Positions 6,987 through 16,629 are shown, counted from the stretch's first letter. The stretch: 47,264 bases of DNA from Rubripirellula sp. (GCA_022425745.1 JAKMEW010000497.1:1-47264), one strand, 5' to 3'. The notes: generated by a model not told the origin, from the letters alone. Numbers and translations: made by a program.

Positions 6987-9900
6987 CCAGCGAGCTAGAT
7001 CCTCTGGGTTGGGACACTCAAATACCCGACATTTTTGCACTCCACCGTCTGCATCGTCATACAAAAGGATTGTGGCCCCTGATAACTGCGATGCCTCTGA
7101 TGAATCAATAAGGAATGCGGAGTCGGAAGGATTCATTTGACCAAGCAAACGCAATTCAAGATCTCGGTGGGAAGAACGTGGCAACCATCGAGTGAGCGTT
7201 TCTACTGAAGCACACGCGATAACTGAAAAAATATTAACCGATGGCCCATCTTTCAGTATCGATTGAAATGCTGCGCTTGCGGATTTCGCGTCAGTATCGC
7301 CGCTGAGTGAAAAACTAAAATTCTCTTCTTGCCTCAATTCTCGAAAACGCTCGAGCGGATCGATAAAAATAAAGAGAGGTGGGTGATCCTGATCACCATC
7401 CATACGTGCTTGTACCAACTTCTCGATCTCAATGATTTTCGATTCACAATCTCGCGGCGCCGCAACCACCACACTGAACTCGCTGAGATCTAGCGACTCC
7501 CAGAGAGGCTTCTCAGCACGTTTTCGATGCCCTTCAAAGACATGAATTTGCGACGAAGGATGCGTCTTTAAATAAGAAACTAAAAGCAATGCTTGGATTG
7601 CATTACGCACTTCTTCGCTTGCGACAACCAGAAGATTCCTTCCTGGCTCATCACGAAACTGAACAGAAACTGGAGGGCCGATCTCTACCGACTCACCGAT
7701 CAAACCAATCACATTCTCATTTGAGTCTTGAAGTAATGCGACATCCGCTAACTCACCGCGCCAGCGAGATGGCCGGTTACCCTCAAAGACTACGCGTGCT
7801 TGCAAACCAGACTCAAATTCGGCATCGCGTGAAGTGATCTTCTGCAACATCCGCTGATGCTCGGAAGCTGAGAGCCAGGCAACTTGAAAAGGTTGGTTGC
7901 CCTCTACAAGTCCACCAGCGTCATTATAAATCGCTTCGCCGGGACGTCGGATCATTTTTGCAGCAGTGTTATCGTCGGATAGTATCAGGGACGCATCAGA
8001 CTCCGAACATTGCATTGCGATTCGAATGGCCATCTGCCCAAGCGTTGCTCGTGGCAAAGAGTACGCCCCGGCAAGTGACTGACTACTCAAAACAACATGC
8101 AAGCCAAACGACCTTCCTTGCCTGACAATTCGATCCAACAGCATCGTGCATTCATTGGCAATTCGATCATCACGTACAAATAACTCTTGGAATTCATCAA
8201 CCACCAAAACAATTCGAGGTAACTGCTCGCCTGCCTTCTTCTTGTACTGCGCTATACTCTGAACGCTATGAACCCTGAATTTTTCACCGCGTTCTTGCAA
8301 CTCACGATCGAGACGCTGCAGAACGCTCCTGCCAAACTCTCTTTCGCTCTCGATACCGATCACACGAGCATGCGGTAAGCCGCTATCAGCGTAAGGCTTA
8401 AATTCGACCCCCTTCTTAAAATCAAGGAGAAAATATTGAAGCTGATCTGGCTGATATTTCATTGCTCCCGCGGTGATAAGTGAATGCAGAAGTGTACTTT
8501 TTCCAGACCCTGTCTTTCCCGCGATCAGGACATGCTGCTTCACACCTTCACCGATTGATAGAAAAATCGGTCGACCTGCACCTTGAGTACCAAGTGTGAT
8601 CGCAAAGCCATCATCCGTTGTATTTTCAGGCGCAGCTTCCTCGTTGATCAATTGACCCAGCGGAACCTCAACCCTCGCAGCCTGTACAGCGTTTCGACCA
8701 AGACGATCAATCAACTGCTGACGTTCTTCGTTATCTGGACCAATATGCGGGGAAAGCTCAAATTGATTGAGCCGGTCGATTTGCAATCTCCAGCCCAACT
8801 CCTCGCTCACATCAATTCGGAGACATTTGGACTGGATTGGCGCTGGCATGTCACTAGGCCAAACGGCCTTACGATCACCCACCATCAACACTGTATTGCC
8901 ACACCGAAGACCACTTTCAATGAGAGCATTCATGTGTCGGTAAGCATTGCGATTTAGACCATTTGGAAAACCGACCGCCGCAACAACCGAATAGGGCTCG
9001 GCCATTGCGCCGGCCTCCCGATTGTAGTCTTCGATGCGCTCAAAACGATCTCGCAAACAGGACTGCAATAAATCCTCAGCATGATGAACCATCTCGCCCA
9101 AACGCGTCTCTATGTGTTCTTCAGTTGTCCAAACTCGATGACCTACCATTTGCGGATCATAGTCCGCTAAGGACATGAAATTTGTAAAATTCTGTCCGCG
9201 TCCCAACGGATCGATTAGCACTAAGTTCGCTCTTGAAGCGGGAACGGAGCCTAATAAACGCCACAAAATTCGATGGATAAATTCCACAGCCTGAGGCATG
9301 GTTGAATCATCCGAAGTGATGATTAAACCAGAGTGCAGACGACGATGCAGCACAACCGGCAGATCGGTGAACTCCACGAACTCACTCGAAAACGCTTCTT
9401 CACCAGATCTCTCAAACTGCCCAAGCGATTTGCTCGATGCGTCAATCAATGAATGCTTGACAGAAGAAATCCAGGGTTCAATATTCAATTTCCCGATGGG
9501 TAAAAAATCCAATGTTTCAGTCGGTTCTGACCGCGATTCAGCAAGTAAGTTCCAGTCAGTGAGTCGATCCTGAACCCTATCGCTGGATTGGATAACTCGA
9601 CGTTGCATGTCATCAATCCCTCTAAGCAGTCGATCATATATCCGCTGATTTTCTTTTATTTGCTGCTCATCAAGCTGTCTCTTTTCGTCGGTCAACTCGT
9701 GATCCGCTTCAACCAGCTCCTTTGATATCTCCTCAGCGAGACGATCAGCGTGCTGCCTCATCTGATGATTCAAATCTTGATTATGAGAAGCAAAGCGATC
9801 ATTTAAAGACTGTATTGCAGACTGAATCTGTTCTGATTGCGTTGCCTGCTCCGATACTAATCGATCCTCTAAAGCTTTTTTGGCCTCACTTTGCCAGTGC

Positions 9901-10901
9901 GAGGCTGTGTCGACCTCGGTATCACATTGCTGTAACAGGCGTTTTTCTGAATCCGCAAACCGGCTGAACAAGAACTTCTGATACCTGAGAAACTCTTTCT
10001 CAAAACCAGCAAGTAATGGTGCTATCGCGTTGAAGTGGCTTCGGGTTTGTGCCTTGAGCGGAAACATCAGACAGACGTAAAAACCAAACCCAACGAGACC
10101 GGATATCGCTGGCCCAATCACTAACCAAAGAAGCTGAGGAATATCAGCAGGGAAGGGCCGATAAAAGTAACCCAAAAACGCCAATAAGAAACTCGTTAAA
10201 CAACCGGCAAGTGGCAAGAACCAAGATTCCACAATCCTTGCGACGGTGGTACCAGTGAGTGATTGAAGCAGAGAATCAACGTGTTGTATCTGTGTGTCTG
10301 TATAGTGTCCAAAATCGAAGGCACGATCGAACTGAACGGGTGGGCTCGCCGCCTGCGATGAATCAGCGTTACTGCTATTAGGTAGCCCATCAAGACGACG
10401 CACAACAATCGCATCGATCTCTTTATATTTCGAAACGAATCTTTCGCGATGTTTCTCGATCAGACGATTTTCTTGCCTGTGGCTAACTCGCAATTCCTGG
10501 AGAGATCGATCACATGATTTCTTTGCTTTTGACTTCTTTTCCGCGGTCTGCTGCTCAATCCCCTTAAGTTGCTCCGCCAGCTTTCGGCGAAACAAAACCG
10601 ACAGTCGACTGAGTTGGTTCTGCTGATCAGCAATCTGAATTTCGTAATCAGAAATACAAGCTTCTTGCTGGCGATCCCAATCATCGAGTAGATCACGCCG
10701 TCGCTTTCTGCAACTACTGACGACTTGCGCGCGGGATTGCTCCGCCTGAGCGGCTGCTTTCTCTTGTTCTGCTTGCTGCCTCAATGAGACTTTTTCCAGT
10801 TCAGAACGACACAGCTGAAATCGTGTATTGAAACCATCAATAAGCTTCTGCTGGCGATTTGGTGCCAAGATTCCGACCGGTCCAACAGCATTTTTCTTCA
10901 T
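6966..10901 (-). CDS. Large membrane FtsK/SpoIIIE ATPase, EssC/EccC-like architecture
   Basis: 1311 aa. The order is a charged coiled-coil region (about 20-165), two transmembrane helices (about 226-247 and 257-281), a second long coiled coil (about 300-445), then three ATPase-like segments. The first (about 470-740) has a Walker-B-like LVLIDPLGRG (560-568) but no P-loop. The second (about 765-1015) is canonical: Walker A GKTGSGKST (795-803) and Walker B VLVVDEFQEL (898-907), with DFKKGVEF and the FtsK-type QSLAGAYSLPRATLGQMA. The third (about 1060-1310) keeps the fold pattern (RNLLVVASEEVRNA, FIFIDPLE) but has lost the P-loop. Three tandem FtsK-type segments after a membrane anchor is the layout of type VII secretion motors. 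Here the active site is the middle one, and coiled coils replace FHA domains. It is not the cell-division FtsK: no gamma domain or four-helix membrane region is seen. It is the last gene of a minus-strand group. Confidence 0.85.
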   Translation of the reverse strand: MKKNAVGPVGILAPNRQQKLIDGFNTRFQLCRSELEKVSLRQQAEQEKAAAQAEQSRAQVVSSCRKRRRDLLDDWDRQQEACISDYEIQIADQQNQLSRLSVLFRRKLAEQLKGIEQQTAEKKSKAKKSCDRSLQELRVSHRQENRLIEKHRERFVSKYKEIDAIVVRRLDGLPNSSNADSSQAASPPVQFDRAFDFGHYTDTQIQHVDSLLQSLTGTTVARIVESWFLPLAGCLTSFLLAFLGYFYRPFPADIPQLLWLVIGPAISGLVGFGFYVCLMFPLKAQTRSHFNAIAPLLAGFEKEFLRYQKFLFSRFADSEKRLLQQCDTEVDTASHWQSEAKKALEDRLVSEQATQSEQIQSAIQSLNDRFASHNQDLNHQMRQHADRLAEEISKELVEADHELTDEKRQLDEQQIKENQRIYDRLLRGIDDMQRRVIQSSDRVQDRLTDWNLLAESRSEPTETLDFLPIGKLNIEPWISSVKHSLIDASSKSLGQFERSGEEAFSSEFVEFTDLPVVLHRRLHSGLIITSDDSTMPQAVEFIHRILWRLLGSVPASRANLVLIDPLGRGQNFTNFMSLADYDPQMVGHRVWTTEEHIETRLGEMVHHAEDLLQSCLRDRFERIEDYNREAGAMAEPYSVVAAVGFPNGLNRNAYRHMNALIESGLRCGNTVLMVGDRKAVWPSDMPAPIQSKCLRIDVSEELGWRLQIDRLNQFELSPHIGPDNEERQQLIDRLGRNAVQAARVEVPLGQLINEEAAPENTTDDGFAITLGTQGAGRPIFLSIGEGVKQHVLIAGKTGSGKSTLLHSLITAGAMKYQPDQLQYFLLDFKKGVEFKPYADSGLPHARVIGIESEREFGRSVLQRLDRELQERGEKFRVHSVQSIAQYKKKAGEQLPRIVLVVDEFQELFVRDDRIANECTMLLDRIVRQGRSFGLHVVLSSQSLAGAYSLPRATLGQMAIRIAMQCSESDASLILSDDNTAAKMIRRPGEAIYNDAGGLVEGNQPFQVAWLSASEHQRMLQKITSRDAEFESGLQARVVFEGNRPSRWRGELADVALLQDSNENVIGLIGESVEIGPPVSVQFRDEPGRNLLVVASEEVRNAIQALLLVSYLKTHPSSQIHVFEGHRKRAEKPLWESLDLSEFSVVVAAPRDCESKIIEIEKLVQARMDGDQDHPPLFIFIDPLERFRELRQEENFSFSLSGDTDAKSASAAFQSILKDGPSVNIFSVIACASVETLTRWLPRSSHRDLELRLLGQMNPSDSAFLIDSSEASQLSGATILLYDDADGGVQKCRVFECPNPEDLARWLNVELL

Positions 10902-11031
10902 GGAAGATCATTACAAGGGAGAGAAGTACCCAATCGGAACCGGCATAATCGGCTCAGCAATCCAAGACCCAAAAAGCGTGTGGGTACGCGTGCTAAATAA
11001 GGGTAGGAATTCCAAACGCCTGCAAGCAATC

Positions 11032-11268
11032 TCACTTATCGTCCAACAGCTCTTTTTCCGCATCAGAAACGGAATCTGTCAATTGTCCCAGCATACTAGA
11101 TAAACGCTGCAAGCTTGGACCGATGGTCGTTAGGTGCTGCTTCTCGTATCGCGTACGACGTTCATCTTTCCAAAATTCACCAGTTGCCTGCCACAATTTT
11201 GAAAAATCACCGAATACCCGACGCAATTGGCCGTTTTGCTCAGCTAACCGAGATCTCATCTTTGACAT
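11032..11268 (-). CDS. Small helical protein, 78 aa, possible WXG100-like partner
   Basis: The preferred start is the ATG at 11268, because a longer reading would run into the upstream gene. The product is almost wholly helix-forming, with a first segment LAEQNGQLRRVFGDFSKLW, an aromatic turn W-x(6)-W (FSKLWQATGEFWKDERRTRY) and a second amphipathic helix ending in DSVSDAEKELLDDK. Size (about 80-100 aa), absence of a signal peptide and placement next to an EssC/EccC-like ATPase recall WXG100 (EsxA-type) proteins. The canonical W-x-G motif is not present, though, so homology is only inferred. Alternatively it is a cytosolic adaptor of the ATPase. It starts 22 nt after the HEAT gene's stop and lies 130 nt before the ATPase gene, so an operon is likely. 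Confidence 0.6.
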   Translation of the reverse strand: MSKMRSRLAEQNGQLRRVFGDFSKLWQATGEFWKDERRTRYEKQHLTTIGPSLQRLSSMLGQLTDSVSDAEKELLDDK

Positions 11269-11290
11269 ACAGAATCCATTTCTTGTTAAC

Positions 11291-12910
11291 TCACTCACCG
11301 ACTGAAGGTGAAATATCACCACCGGCGAAATCACGGTCCGGATTGAAAGTGCGAAGCATTTTCCGCCCTTTGTAAAGATTGAAAATATCTTGCGGCCCCA
11401 TGCAGCGTTCACCAGATCCGGTGACATATTCAATGCTTTCTAATCCATCTGTAATCACAATGAACGGTCGATCATCGCGTGTTGCAGTGAATACGCCTGC
11501 CATTTCATCTAGAAACCTCCCAATCAAAACGGCATCGATATTCTGCAGGCCACATCGTTCTAGGTGCTGTTTCCACTGCTCCAGCTGCTCGCGCTGAAGA
11601 TCATTCCAATTTTCTGAGGTTAGAGTGAAAATCTCGTCATGCTCCGCATGCCATCCAGCATAGATCGCGTAGGTGTCACTGAACGACAGGTCAGTGAGAT
11701 CTGATGACATCGCAAAGGTGACTGGACCGGTGATTCCCACGTTCGAGTAACTTTGTTCACCAAAATTATATTCAAATCGAACCAAGGAGATATCAATTGG
11801 ATCATTGAAACTGGGCCAGAGACAACGCATTGAGTGGAGCACTTCAACTCTTGTTGGTGGAACGCCCATCTGTTGCGGTTGACTCAACCACAAAGCTAAT
11901 TCGGCTTCTGAGGTAGACTTTGGACTGCGGAATTTATCATCAACCTCTTCACCAAAACCGAGTTCTTCAGCGTATTGAATGACCCTCAGTCTTGCAGCAG
12001 GTTCATTCAATAATTCAATAAGTCGGTCTTTCCCTTGGTCATCACCCAACCGCGCCAAAGCGCCTGCCGCCTCACTCTGCACGCGACGATGTCGCAGCTC
12101 CATCGCTTGATGTAGTTTGCCAATTGAAGAAAGATCCCCGATCAAGGCTAACGCGTCACTAAGCGATACCGCCAAGGCAACCGCCTCCGCCAAACGCGCC
12201 TGAACAATGGGTACCTCTGTCCCAAATGTTCTTGGGTCATCTTCAAACTGCCCTAACCGACCGACGACTTCCCCTAAAAGGTTCCGCAACATCTCTACAT
12301 ATTCTGATGCTGGGTGGTGCTGTAGCTTAGGTTGACGGAATAAATAATTTGCAAGGTCAAGCAAAGGTGAGGCTAAGCTCGCGTGTTGCAATAAGGTCAA
12401 CGAGACGGGAAAAAGTGCCTTTACATTCCAATCTGGCCGTTGCATCAAAGGACTCAACACCTGCGCCGCTTCAACCCACTTAGCAGGTGGAGCAATCGTC
12501 AAAGATTCCACTAATTGTTGCAACGCTTCATCTTGTTGATGAATGGCGTAAAGTTGCTGCAACAGAAATCGATTGGTGGTGCGAGGTGGTATCGAGGACT
12601 CAAGTTGCTGAATATCTTCAACTGCCAAACTTTGCACTACAGCCCAACCTTGCTCTAAAAAAGCGGTATGGAGAATGCTCAGAATGGTACCGACGATTGC
12701 AGGATCCGCATTTACCAGGTCTGACCGCGCCTCGATGAGATGCTGTAATAAATCGGGTGCGTTACCTCGCGATTTCTCAGATAGTTCGCGCAGTTGCCAT
12801 CCGGCGGCGACTGGGTCGACCTCAGCAAGTAGTAAGGCTTGAAGGTTATCTTGTAACAAAGCAGTCACTCTAAAGACACAGGTAAGATGAATCAGTAAAG
12901 AATCGGACAA
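11291..12910 (-). CDS. HEAT-like helical repeat protein with unknown C-terminal domain
   Basis: 539 aa from a TTG at 12910 that directly abuts the stop of the upstream gene; a GTG at 12868 is an alternative start (525 aa). Residues about 15-320 are alpha-helical and Leu/Ala-rich. A HEAT-like pair around 252-318 (HRRVQSEAAGALARLGDDQG, then DRLIELL and RVIQYAEELG) suggests a solenoid scaffold. Residues about 340-539 form a separate mixed domain with many aromatics (VRFEYNFGEQSYSNVGITGP, YAIYAGWHAEH, AVLIGRFLDEM) and no catalytic motif I know. It has no signal peptide or membrane helix. It precedes the small helical protein and the membrane ATPase, so a role as a cytosolic scaffold or chaperone of that system is possible but inferred from position only. 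Confidence 0.8.
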   Translation of the reverse strand: MSDSLLIHLTCVFRVTALLQDNLQALLLAEVDPVAAGWQLRELSEKSRGNAPDLLQHLIEARSDLVNADPAIVGTILSILHTAFLEQGWAVVQSLAVEDIQQLESSIPPRTTNRFLLQQLYAIHQQDEALQQLVESLTIAPPAKWVEAAQVLSPLMQRPDWNVKALFPVSLTLLQHASLASPLLDLANYLFRQPKLQHHPASEYVEMLRNLLGEVVGRLGQFEDDPRTFGTEVPIVQARLAEAVALAVSLSDALALIGDLSSIGKLHQAMELRHRRVQSEAAGALARLGDDQGKDRLIELLNEPAARLRVIQYAEELGFGEEVDDKFRSPKSTSEAELALWLSQPQQMGVPPTRVEVLHSMRCLWPSFNDPIDISLVRFEYNFGEQSYSNVGITGPVTFAMSSDLTDLSFSDTYAIYAGWHAEHDEIFTLTSENWNDLQREQLEQWKQHLERCGLQNIDAVLIGRFLDEMAGVFTATRDDRPFIVITDGLESIEYVTGSGERCMGPQDIFNLYKGRKMLRTFNPDRDFAGGDISPSVGE

Positions 12911-13459
12911 CTATTCAGGTTGTCTCATAATCGACAAGCCGCATCGAGCTTCAACAATTGATAAATGGTGATCGAGATGTCCAGCTGCCACCCAAGCAAT
13001 GGCTCGAGTGGTGAGTTGATGCCCATCGATCTCTACCGATCGCTCCCATGCAACCGGAACAATCCTTCGCAACAACAGGAGGTTTGCTTGACGCTGATGC
13101 CCCAACTCGGACACCAATCCAGAAAAATTCCCTAAGCCAAACCGGCTTTCGGCATAGGCTTCATGATTAAATCCGGAAACTGCAGAAAGGTCCCCAGCGG
13201 CACAACGGAGTAAACACATACCCAGGAATCTTTCTACATCAACGCAGTGTTCAAAAACCTGCCTTACCGTCCAACTGTAGGGTCGGTGTACTTTATCAAT
13301 TTGTTCGGTACTTAAATGACTAGCTAACTCACATAGCCAATACATTTGATCGCTCAGCAGCTTCACTGCGCATGACCCAGAAAGCCTTTGAACAAGCATA
13401 CGATGCCCATCAAAAGAAAACTCGTTGTCGGCTGGTCGTCGGCTCACGATTCGAGTCAT
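12911..13459 (-). CDS. DinB-family (four-helix bundle) protein
   Basis: About 182 aa from the ATG at 13459; a longer reading to 13537 would add 26 Cys-rich residues unlike the family. The pattern YSWTVRQVFEHCVDVERFLG and the C-terminal AWVAAGHLDHHLSIVEARC match the DinB/DfsB-like metal-binding bundle. The presumed metal-binding His residues are in FEHC and in HLDHH. Such proteins are thiol-dependent or metal-dependent enzymes of mostly unknown substrate. The central segment (GFNHEAYAESRFG) is also typical. Its stop touches the TTG start of the HEAT-like gene, so the two are coupled, but a functional link is unclear. Confidence 0.75.
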   Translation of the reverse strand: MTRIVSRRPADNEFSFDGHRMLVQRLSGSCAVKLLSDQMYWLCELASHLSTEQIDKVHRPYSWTVRQVFEHCVDVERFLGMCLLRCAAGDLSAVSGFNHEAYAESRFGLGNFSGLVSELGHQRQANLLLLRRIVPVAWERSVEIDGHQLTTRAIAWVAAGHLDHHLSIVEARCGLSIMRQPE

Positions 13460-13625
13460 ACATTTCTCAATTTGAATGTGGGCGATTGATGAAAAACAGC
13501 ATGTACGAATGCCCATGCACCACGATTGCGATCGCATACTAACGATCGTTCAAAATCCCTGCTTGTGCTAACCAGTTGCAACTTCATCACTTATCAAATG
13601 AACCTCTACCCACACTGCGTTTGAA

Positions 13626-14363
13626 TCACAAAGCTCTTAAATCTTTTAGCATCATCCCACTCTTGGAGATTGACTCGGTATCGATGGTGTGCGGCCCATC
13701 AAAAGAGTGAAATTCTACTTTTACCTCGGAATCTTTTAGCATCTCCTTAACACACTCGGCGCTTGAGAACGGAAGAATTGGATCGAGTGTTCCATGAGAC
13801 TGAAATACTGAAGTTTGCTTCAAACGATCGCCAACCACTGCACTCCATGCGTCTTGGCAGATCATTGTTCCAGAAAACTGAAGAAGCACACTCGGTGGGA
13901 CCACTTCACCGCGAAGAGCTACATCCATGGACAGCATCGCTCCTTGCGAAAATCCCCCCAAACCATAGCTGCCATCCTCACATCCTAGCTCCGCAACGGC
14001 CTGGCTGATCAATTCCGACAACGCACTTCTTGCCGAATCGATACCCGGGGGCTCGTGTTGGTGTAACTCATCAAATGCGGAAGCTTGAACCATTTCGGCG
14101 AGGCGAGCCATATTGATTGGCCACCAAGCACGACCAAAGGGCATACCAAGGTCTGCTAACGAGTGTGGAGCGTTAGGAAAAATAAATCGATAGTCGATTG
14201 ACTGATCACCGAGAAGGGAGATCCACTCGAGACTCAGTGGTGCGAGATCTTCATGATTCGCCCCATAGCCATGGCAGACCACCACGAAATTCTTCGGTGC
14301 CGATCCTCCATCCACAACGATGCATTCCAATTGTCCAATAATCCGTCTCTGCGGCTTGATCAT
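13626..14363 (-). CDS. Phospholipase/carboxylesterase-type alpha/beta hydrolase
   Basis: 245 aa, Abhydrolase_2 family (acyl-protein thioesterase / carboxylesterase type), cytosolic. The oxyanion-hole stretch is VVCHGYGANHEDLAPL (28-43). The nucleophile is Ser139 in GGFSQGAM, with the acid Asp194 in GTLDPILP and His225 in DGPHTID. The sequence FIFPNAPHSLADLG and GRAWWPIN are family hallmarks. The length fits. The ATG at 14363 has GGAAAAGAG upstream as a possible ribosome site. It follows recJ on the same strand after about 134 nt without a clear terminator. Confidence 0.9.
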   Translation of the reverse strand: MIKPQRRIIGQLECIVVDGGSAPKNFVVVCHGYGANHEDLAPLSLEWISLLGDQSIDYRFIFPNAPHSLADLGMPFGRAWWPINMARLAEMVQASAFDELHQHEPPGIDSARSALSELISQAVAELGCEDGSYGLGGFSQGAMLSMDVALRGEVVPPSVLLQFSGTMICQDAWSAVVGDRLKQTSVFQSHGTLDPILPFSSAECVKEMLKDSEVKVEFHSFDGPHTIDTESISKSGMMLKDLRAL

Positions 14364-14497
14364 GCGTTCTCTTTTCCGTTTTTACCTTGAAGGGCTTTGC
14401 AGCAATTCCATCAAGCAACCAAGTTAATTCTAGGCGATTCAATAACCCGCCACTGACGGACGAAAACCGCACCGAAGTCTATCCCACAATTAACCTT

Positions 14498-16273
14498 CTA
14501 ACCCTCAACTGGTTCTGGATGTTGACTGGCCGATTTCAGCCGCCAGTCAACCAAATGAATTTCCACATTGCGATAACCTCGAAACTCATTAATGACCGGC
14601 CTATACGCAATTTCGATTGGCTCACTCAACTCGTTGAGCTCCTCGCACCAGTCTGCGGCACCAAATGCGACAGCTCGCACGACTTTACTTCCTTGACGCA
14701 ACTTCACGGTCAGATGCCTTTCGCCACTACCCATTTTGCGAGCAGGTTCATCCAAAGTTACATCGCGACAACAGAGAACAGGCCGAGGATTCCCAGCACC
14801 AAATGGCGCAAGGGTTTCAATCTGCCGAATCACCTCTAATGTGAGCTGCCCAAGTGATGCCTCCGCATCAATCGAAATCTCGGGAACCACCTGCTTTTCG
14901 ATCCACTGAGTTGCAACTGCTTCGCAAAAGTCTTCCCTAAAATCAGCAAGTTGGTTTTCGTTGATCGTGATCCCAGCAGCTGCTGCATGCCCACCAAAAC
15001 GCACCAGCTTATCTTCACACTCACTTAGAGCATCGTAAAGGTTGATGTTGGTACCACCCACACGACCAGAGCCGATGGATTCTGGCTTCCCTGAAGAGCT
15101 AAGCGAAATAACCATGACCGGTTTCGCGTATTTCTCAGCTAGTCGACCGGCGACAACCCCTATCACACCTTGATGCCATCCTACACCTGCTAAAACCAGT
15201 GCAGCATCCTTTTCGACATCAAAGTCTTCTTTTGCCTGCTTGTTTGCAGCAAGGTACACACTTCGCTGCAGGCTATCCCGTTGGTTATTCAACTGGTGAA
15301 TATAGTCAGCAAGTTGCTGTGCTCTTTCACCCGCTTCAATGGTCAACAACTCGATGGCTAGTTGCGCCTGACCTAAACGGCCAGCAGCATTGAGCCTCGG
15401 TGCCAAGGTGAATGAGATACTTTCCGTATTCAGATTGGGAGACTGATCCAGTTCGGTGACCCGCATTAGCTCAGCGAGACCAGGTACTGGCTCCTCTTTG
15501 AGCATACGAATACCGTGCTCAACCAAGATACGATTCTCATCGAGCAAAGGTACAACATCCGCCACCGTACCGATTGCTGCTAAGGCAAGTGATTGCATCA
15601 GGTATCGCCGGAGTGGTTCGCTCACTTTTTTGCCACCACATTGATGCTGACATACGGACCACGCTAATTTGAAAGCCACCCCTGCGCCACAGAGCTCACC
15701 AAACGGATAAGACGTCCCGGGCAATCGCGGATGCACCACAGCAGCGGCACCAGGAATTGTCTCTCCGATCGTATGGTGATCTGTGATCACCAACTCAACC
15801 CCGAGCTCCTTGCAAAGCTCCGCATGATCCACGCTGGTAATACCGCAGTCCACAGAAACAATTAAGCGTTTGCCTCTCTCAGCAAGACGCCTAATTGCCT
15901 CCTCGTTCAGGCCATAACCGTCCTCAAGGCGGTTCGGTACATAATAGCTCACATCGGCGTTCAACAGCCGCAAGCCATTTACCAGTATTGCCGTACCAGT
16001 CATGCCGTCGCAGTCGTAATCACCATAAATCACGATTGGGACGCGATTTTCAATTGCCCTTACCAAAACAGCTGTTGCCTCGGGTATACCTGGCAATGTC
16101 TGCGGATCTCGTAACCCTTTGAGTTTCGTGTCCAAGAATTTATCAGCCGATTCTGCGTCATAGATTCCACGACTAACCAGCAATTGAGCAACTACAGGTG
16201 GCAGTGATGCAGTGCGCGATAAACGCTCAACCCGAGCAGAATCATGAGGAATGATTCGCCACTTTCGACGCAT
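14498..16273 (-). CDS. recJ: Single-stranded-DNA-specific exonuclease RecJ
   Basis: 591 aa; 5'-3' single-strand exonuclease acting in RecF-pathway recombination and mismatch repair in the cytoplasm. The DHH-family motifs are in order: DYDCDG (85-90), VDCGITSVDH (141-150, Asp142) and TDHHT with DHH at 165-167. These are followed by VVHPRLPG and GAGVAFKLAW. The DHHA1 region carries GSGRVGGTNI and GGHAAAAGI, and a C-terminal OB-like RecJ domain ends the protein. The length equals the usual 560-600. It has an unusually strong ribosome site, AAGGAGGTGAT, ending five bases before the ATG. Confidence 0.96.
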   Translation of the reverse strand: MRRKWRIIPHDSARVERLSRTASLPPVVAQLLVSRGIYDAESADKFLDTKLKGLRDPQTLPGIPEATAVLVRAIENRVPIVIYGDYDCDGMTGTAILVNGLRLLNADVSYYVPNRLEDGYGLNEEAIRRLAERGKRLIVSVDCGITSVDHAELCKELGVELVITDHHTIGETIPGAAAVVHPRLPGTSYPFGELCGAGVAFKLAWSVCQHQCGGKKVSEPLRRYLMQSLALAAIGTVADVVPLLDENRILVEHGIRMLKEEPVPGLAELMRVTELDQSPNLNTESISFTLAPRLNAAGRLGQAQLAIELLTIEAGERAQQLADYIHQLNNQRDSLQRSVYLAANKQAKEDFDVEKDAALVLAGVGWHQGVIGVVAGRLAEKYAKPVMVISLSSSGKPESIGSGRVGGTNINLYDALSECEDKLVRFGGHAAAAGITINENQLADFREDFCEAVATQWIEKQVVPEISIDAEASLGQLTLEVIRQIETLAPFGAGNPRPVLCCRDVTLDEPARKMGSGERHLTVKLRQGSKVVRAVAFGAADWCEELNELSEPIEIAYRPVINEFRGYRNVEIHLVDWRLKSASQHPEPVEG

Positions 16274-16278
16274 AACCT

Positions 16279-16289
16279 ATCACCTCCTT
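16279..16289 (-). promoter_or_regulatory. Near-perfect Shine-Dalgarno of recJ
   Basis: AAGGAGGTGAT is fully complementary to the usual 16S rRNA 3' tail and sits at a normal distance from the recJ ATG at 16273. It fixes that start and stands out against the weak sites of most genes in the window. Confidence 0.85.
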
Positions 16290-16572
16290 GCCGAACTTCC
16301 CGTGCAACAACCGCCGTGAATCAATCTAGGATCTTCTAAACCAGAGATCCAAGTAGTGGGCGTCCACGCTCCACGCGCCGGCTCGCGACCCAAAGCTAAA
16401 CAAATCTCCCAAGCAGAGCATAGCAACTCTAACCAAACAAAATCGGAGAAGCCGCGTTTTCCCTGAGTTCGGATTGAATGAGAGTATTAACCACACCCCA
16501 AAAGGTAACGACGCGGTCGAATAAGCGATGAGCCAAGCAGTGTCCGCTGAAATCACAAAAGCCGAAAACAAA
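16290..16572. other. Intergenic region between recJ and the rpmG terminator
   Basis: With the recJ ribosome site and the terminator it makes about 350 nt without a supported gene. An 81-codon minus frame (16571-16326) exists, but it begins against the terminator and lacks a ribosome site. No tRNA cloverleaf or T-loop consensus was seen. The recJ promoter should lie here. Confidence 0.5.
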
Positions 16573-16600
16573 ACGACGGCAGAAAAAATCCTGCCGTCGT
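16573..16600 (-). terminator. Rho-independent terminator of rpmG
   Basis: A 10-bp perfect stem, ACGACGGCAG / CTGCCGTCGT (16573-16582 and 16591-16600), surrounds an 8-nt loop. On the minus strand it is followed by TTTGTTTTC. It lies 30 nt after the rpmG stop. Confidence 0.88.
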
Positions 16601-16629
16601 AAAATGAATCGTTGAGTTAGATGAAAAGA

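Noticed and set aside
16326-16571. 81-codon minus-strand frame with two hydrophobic segments between recJ and rpmG
   Set aside because: It starts directly against the rpmG terminator, has no ribosome site and shows no recognised family; likely chance frame.
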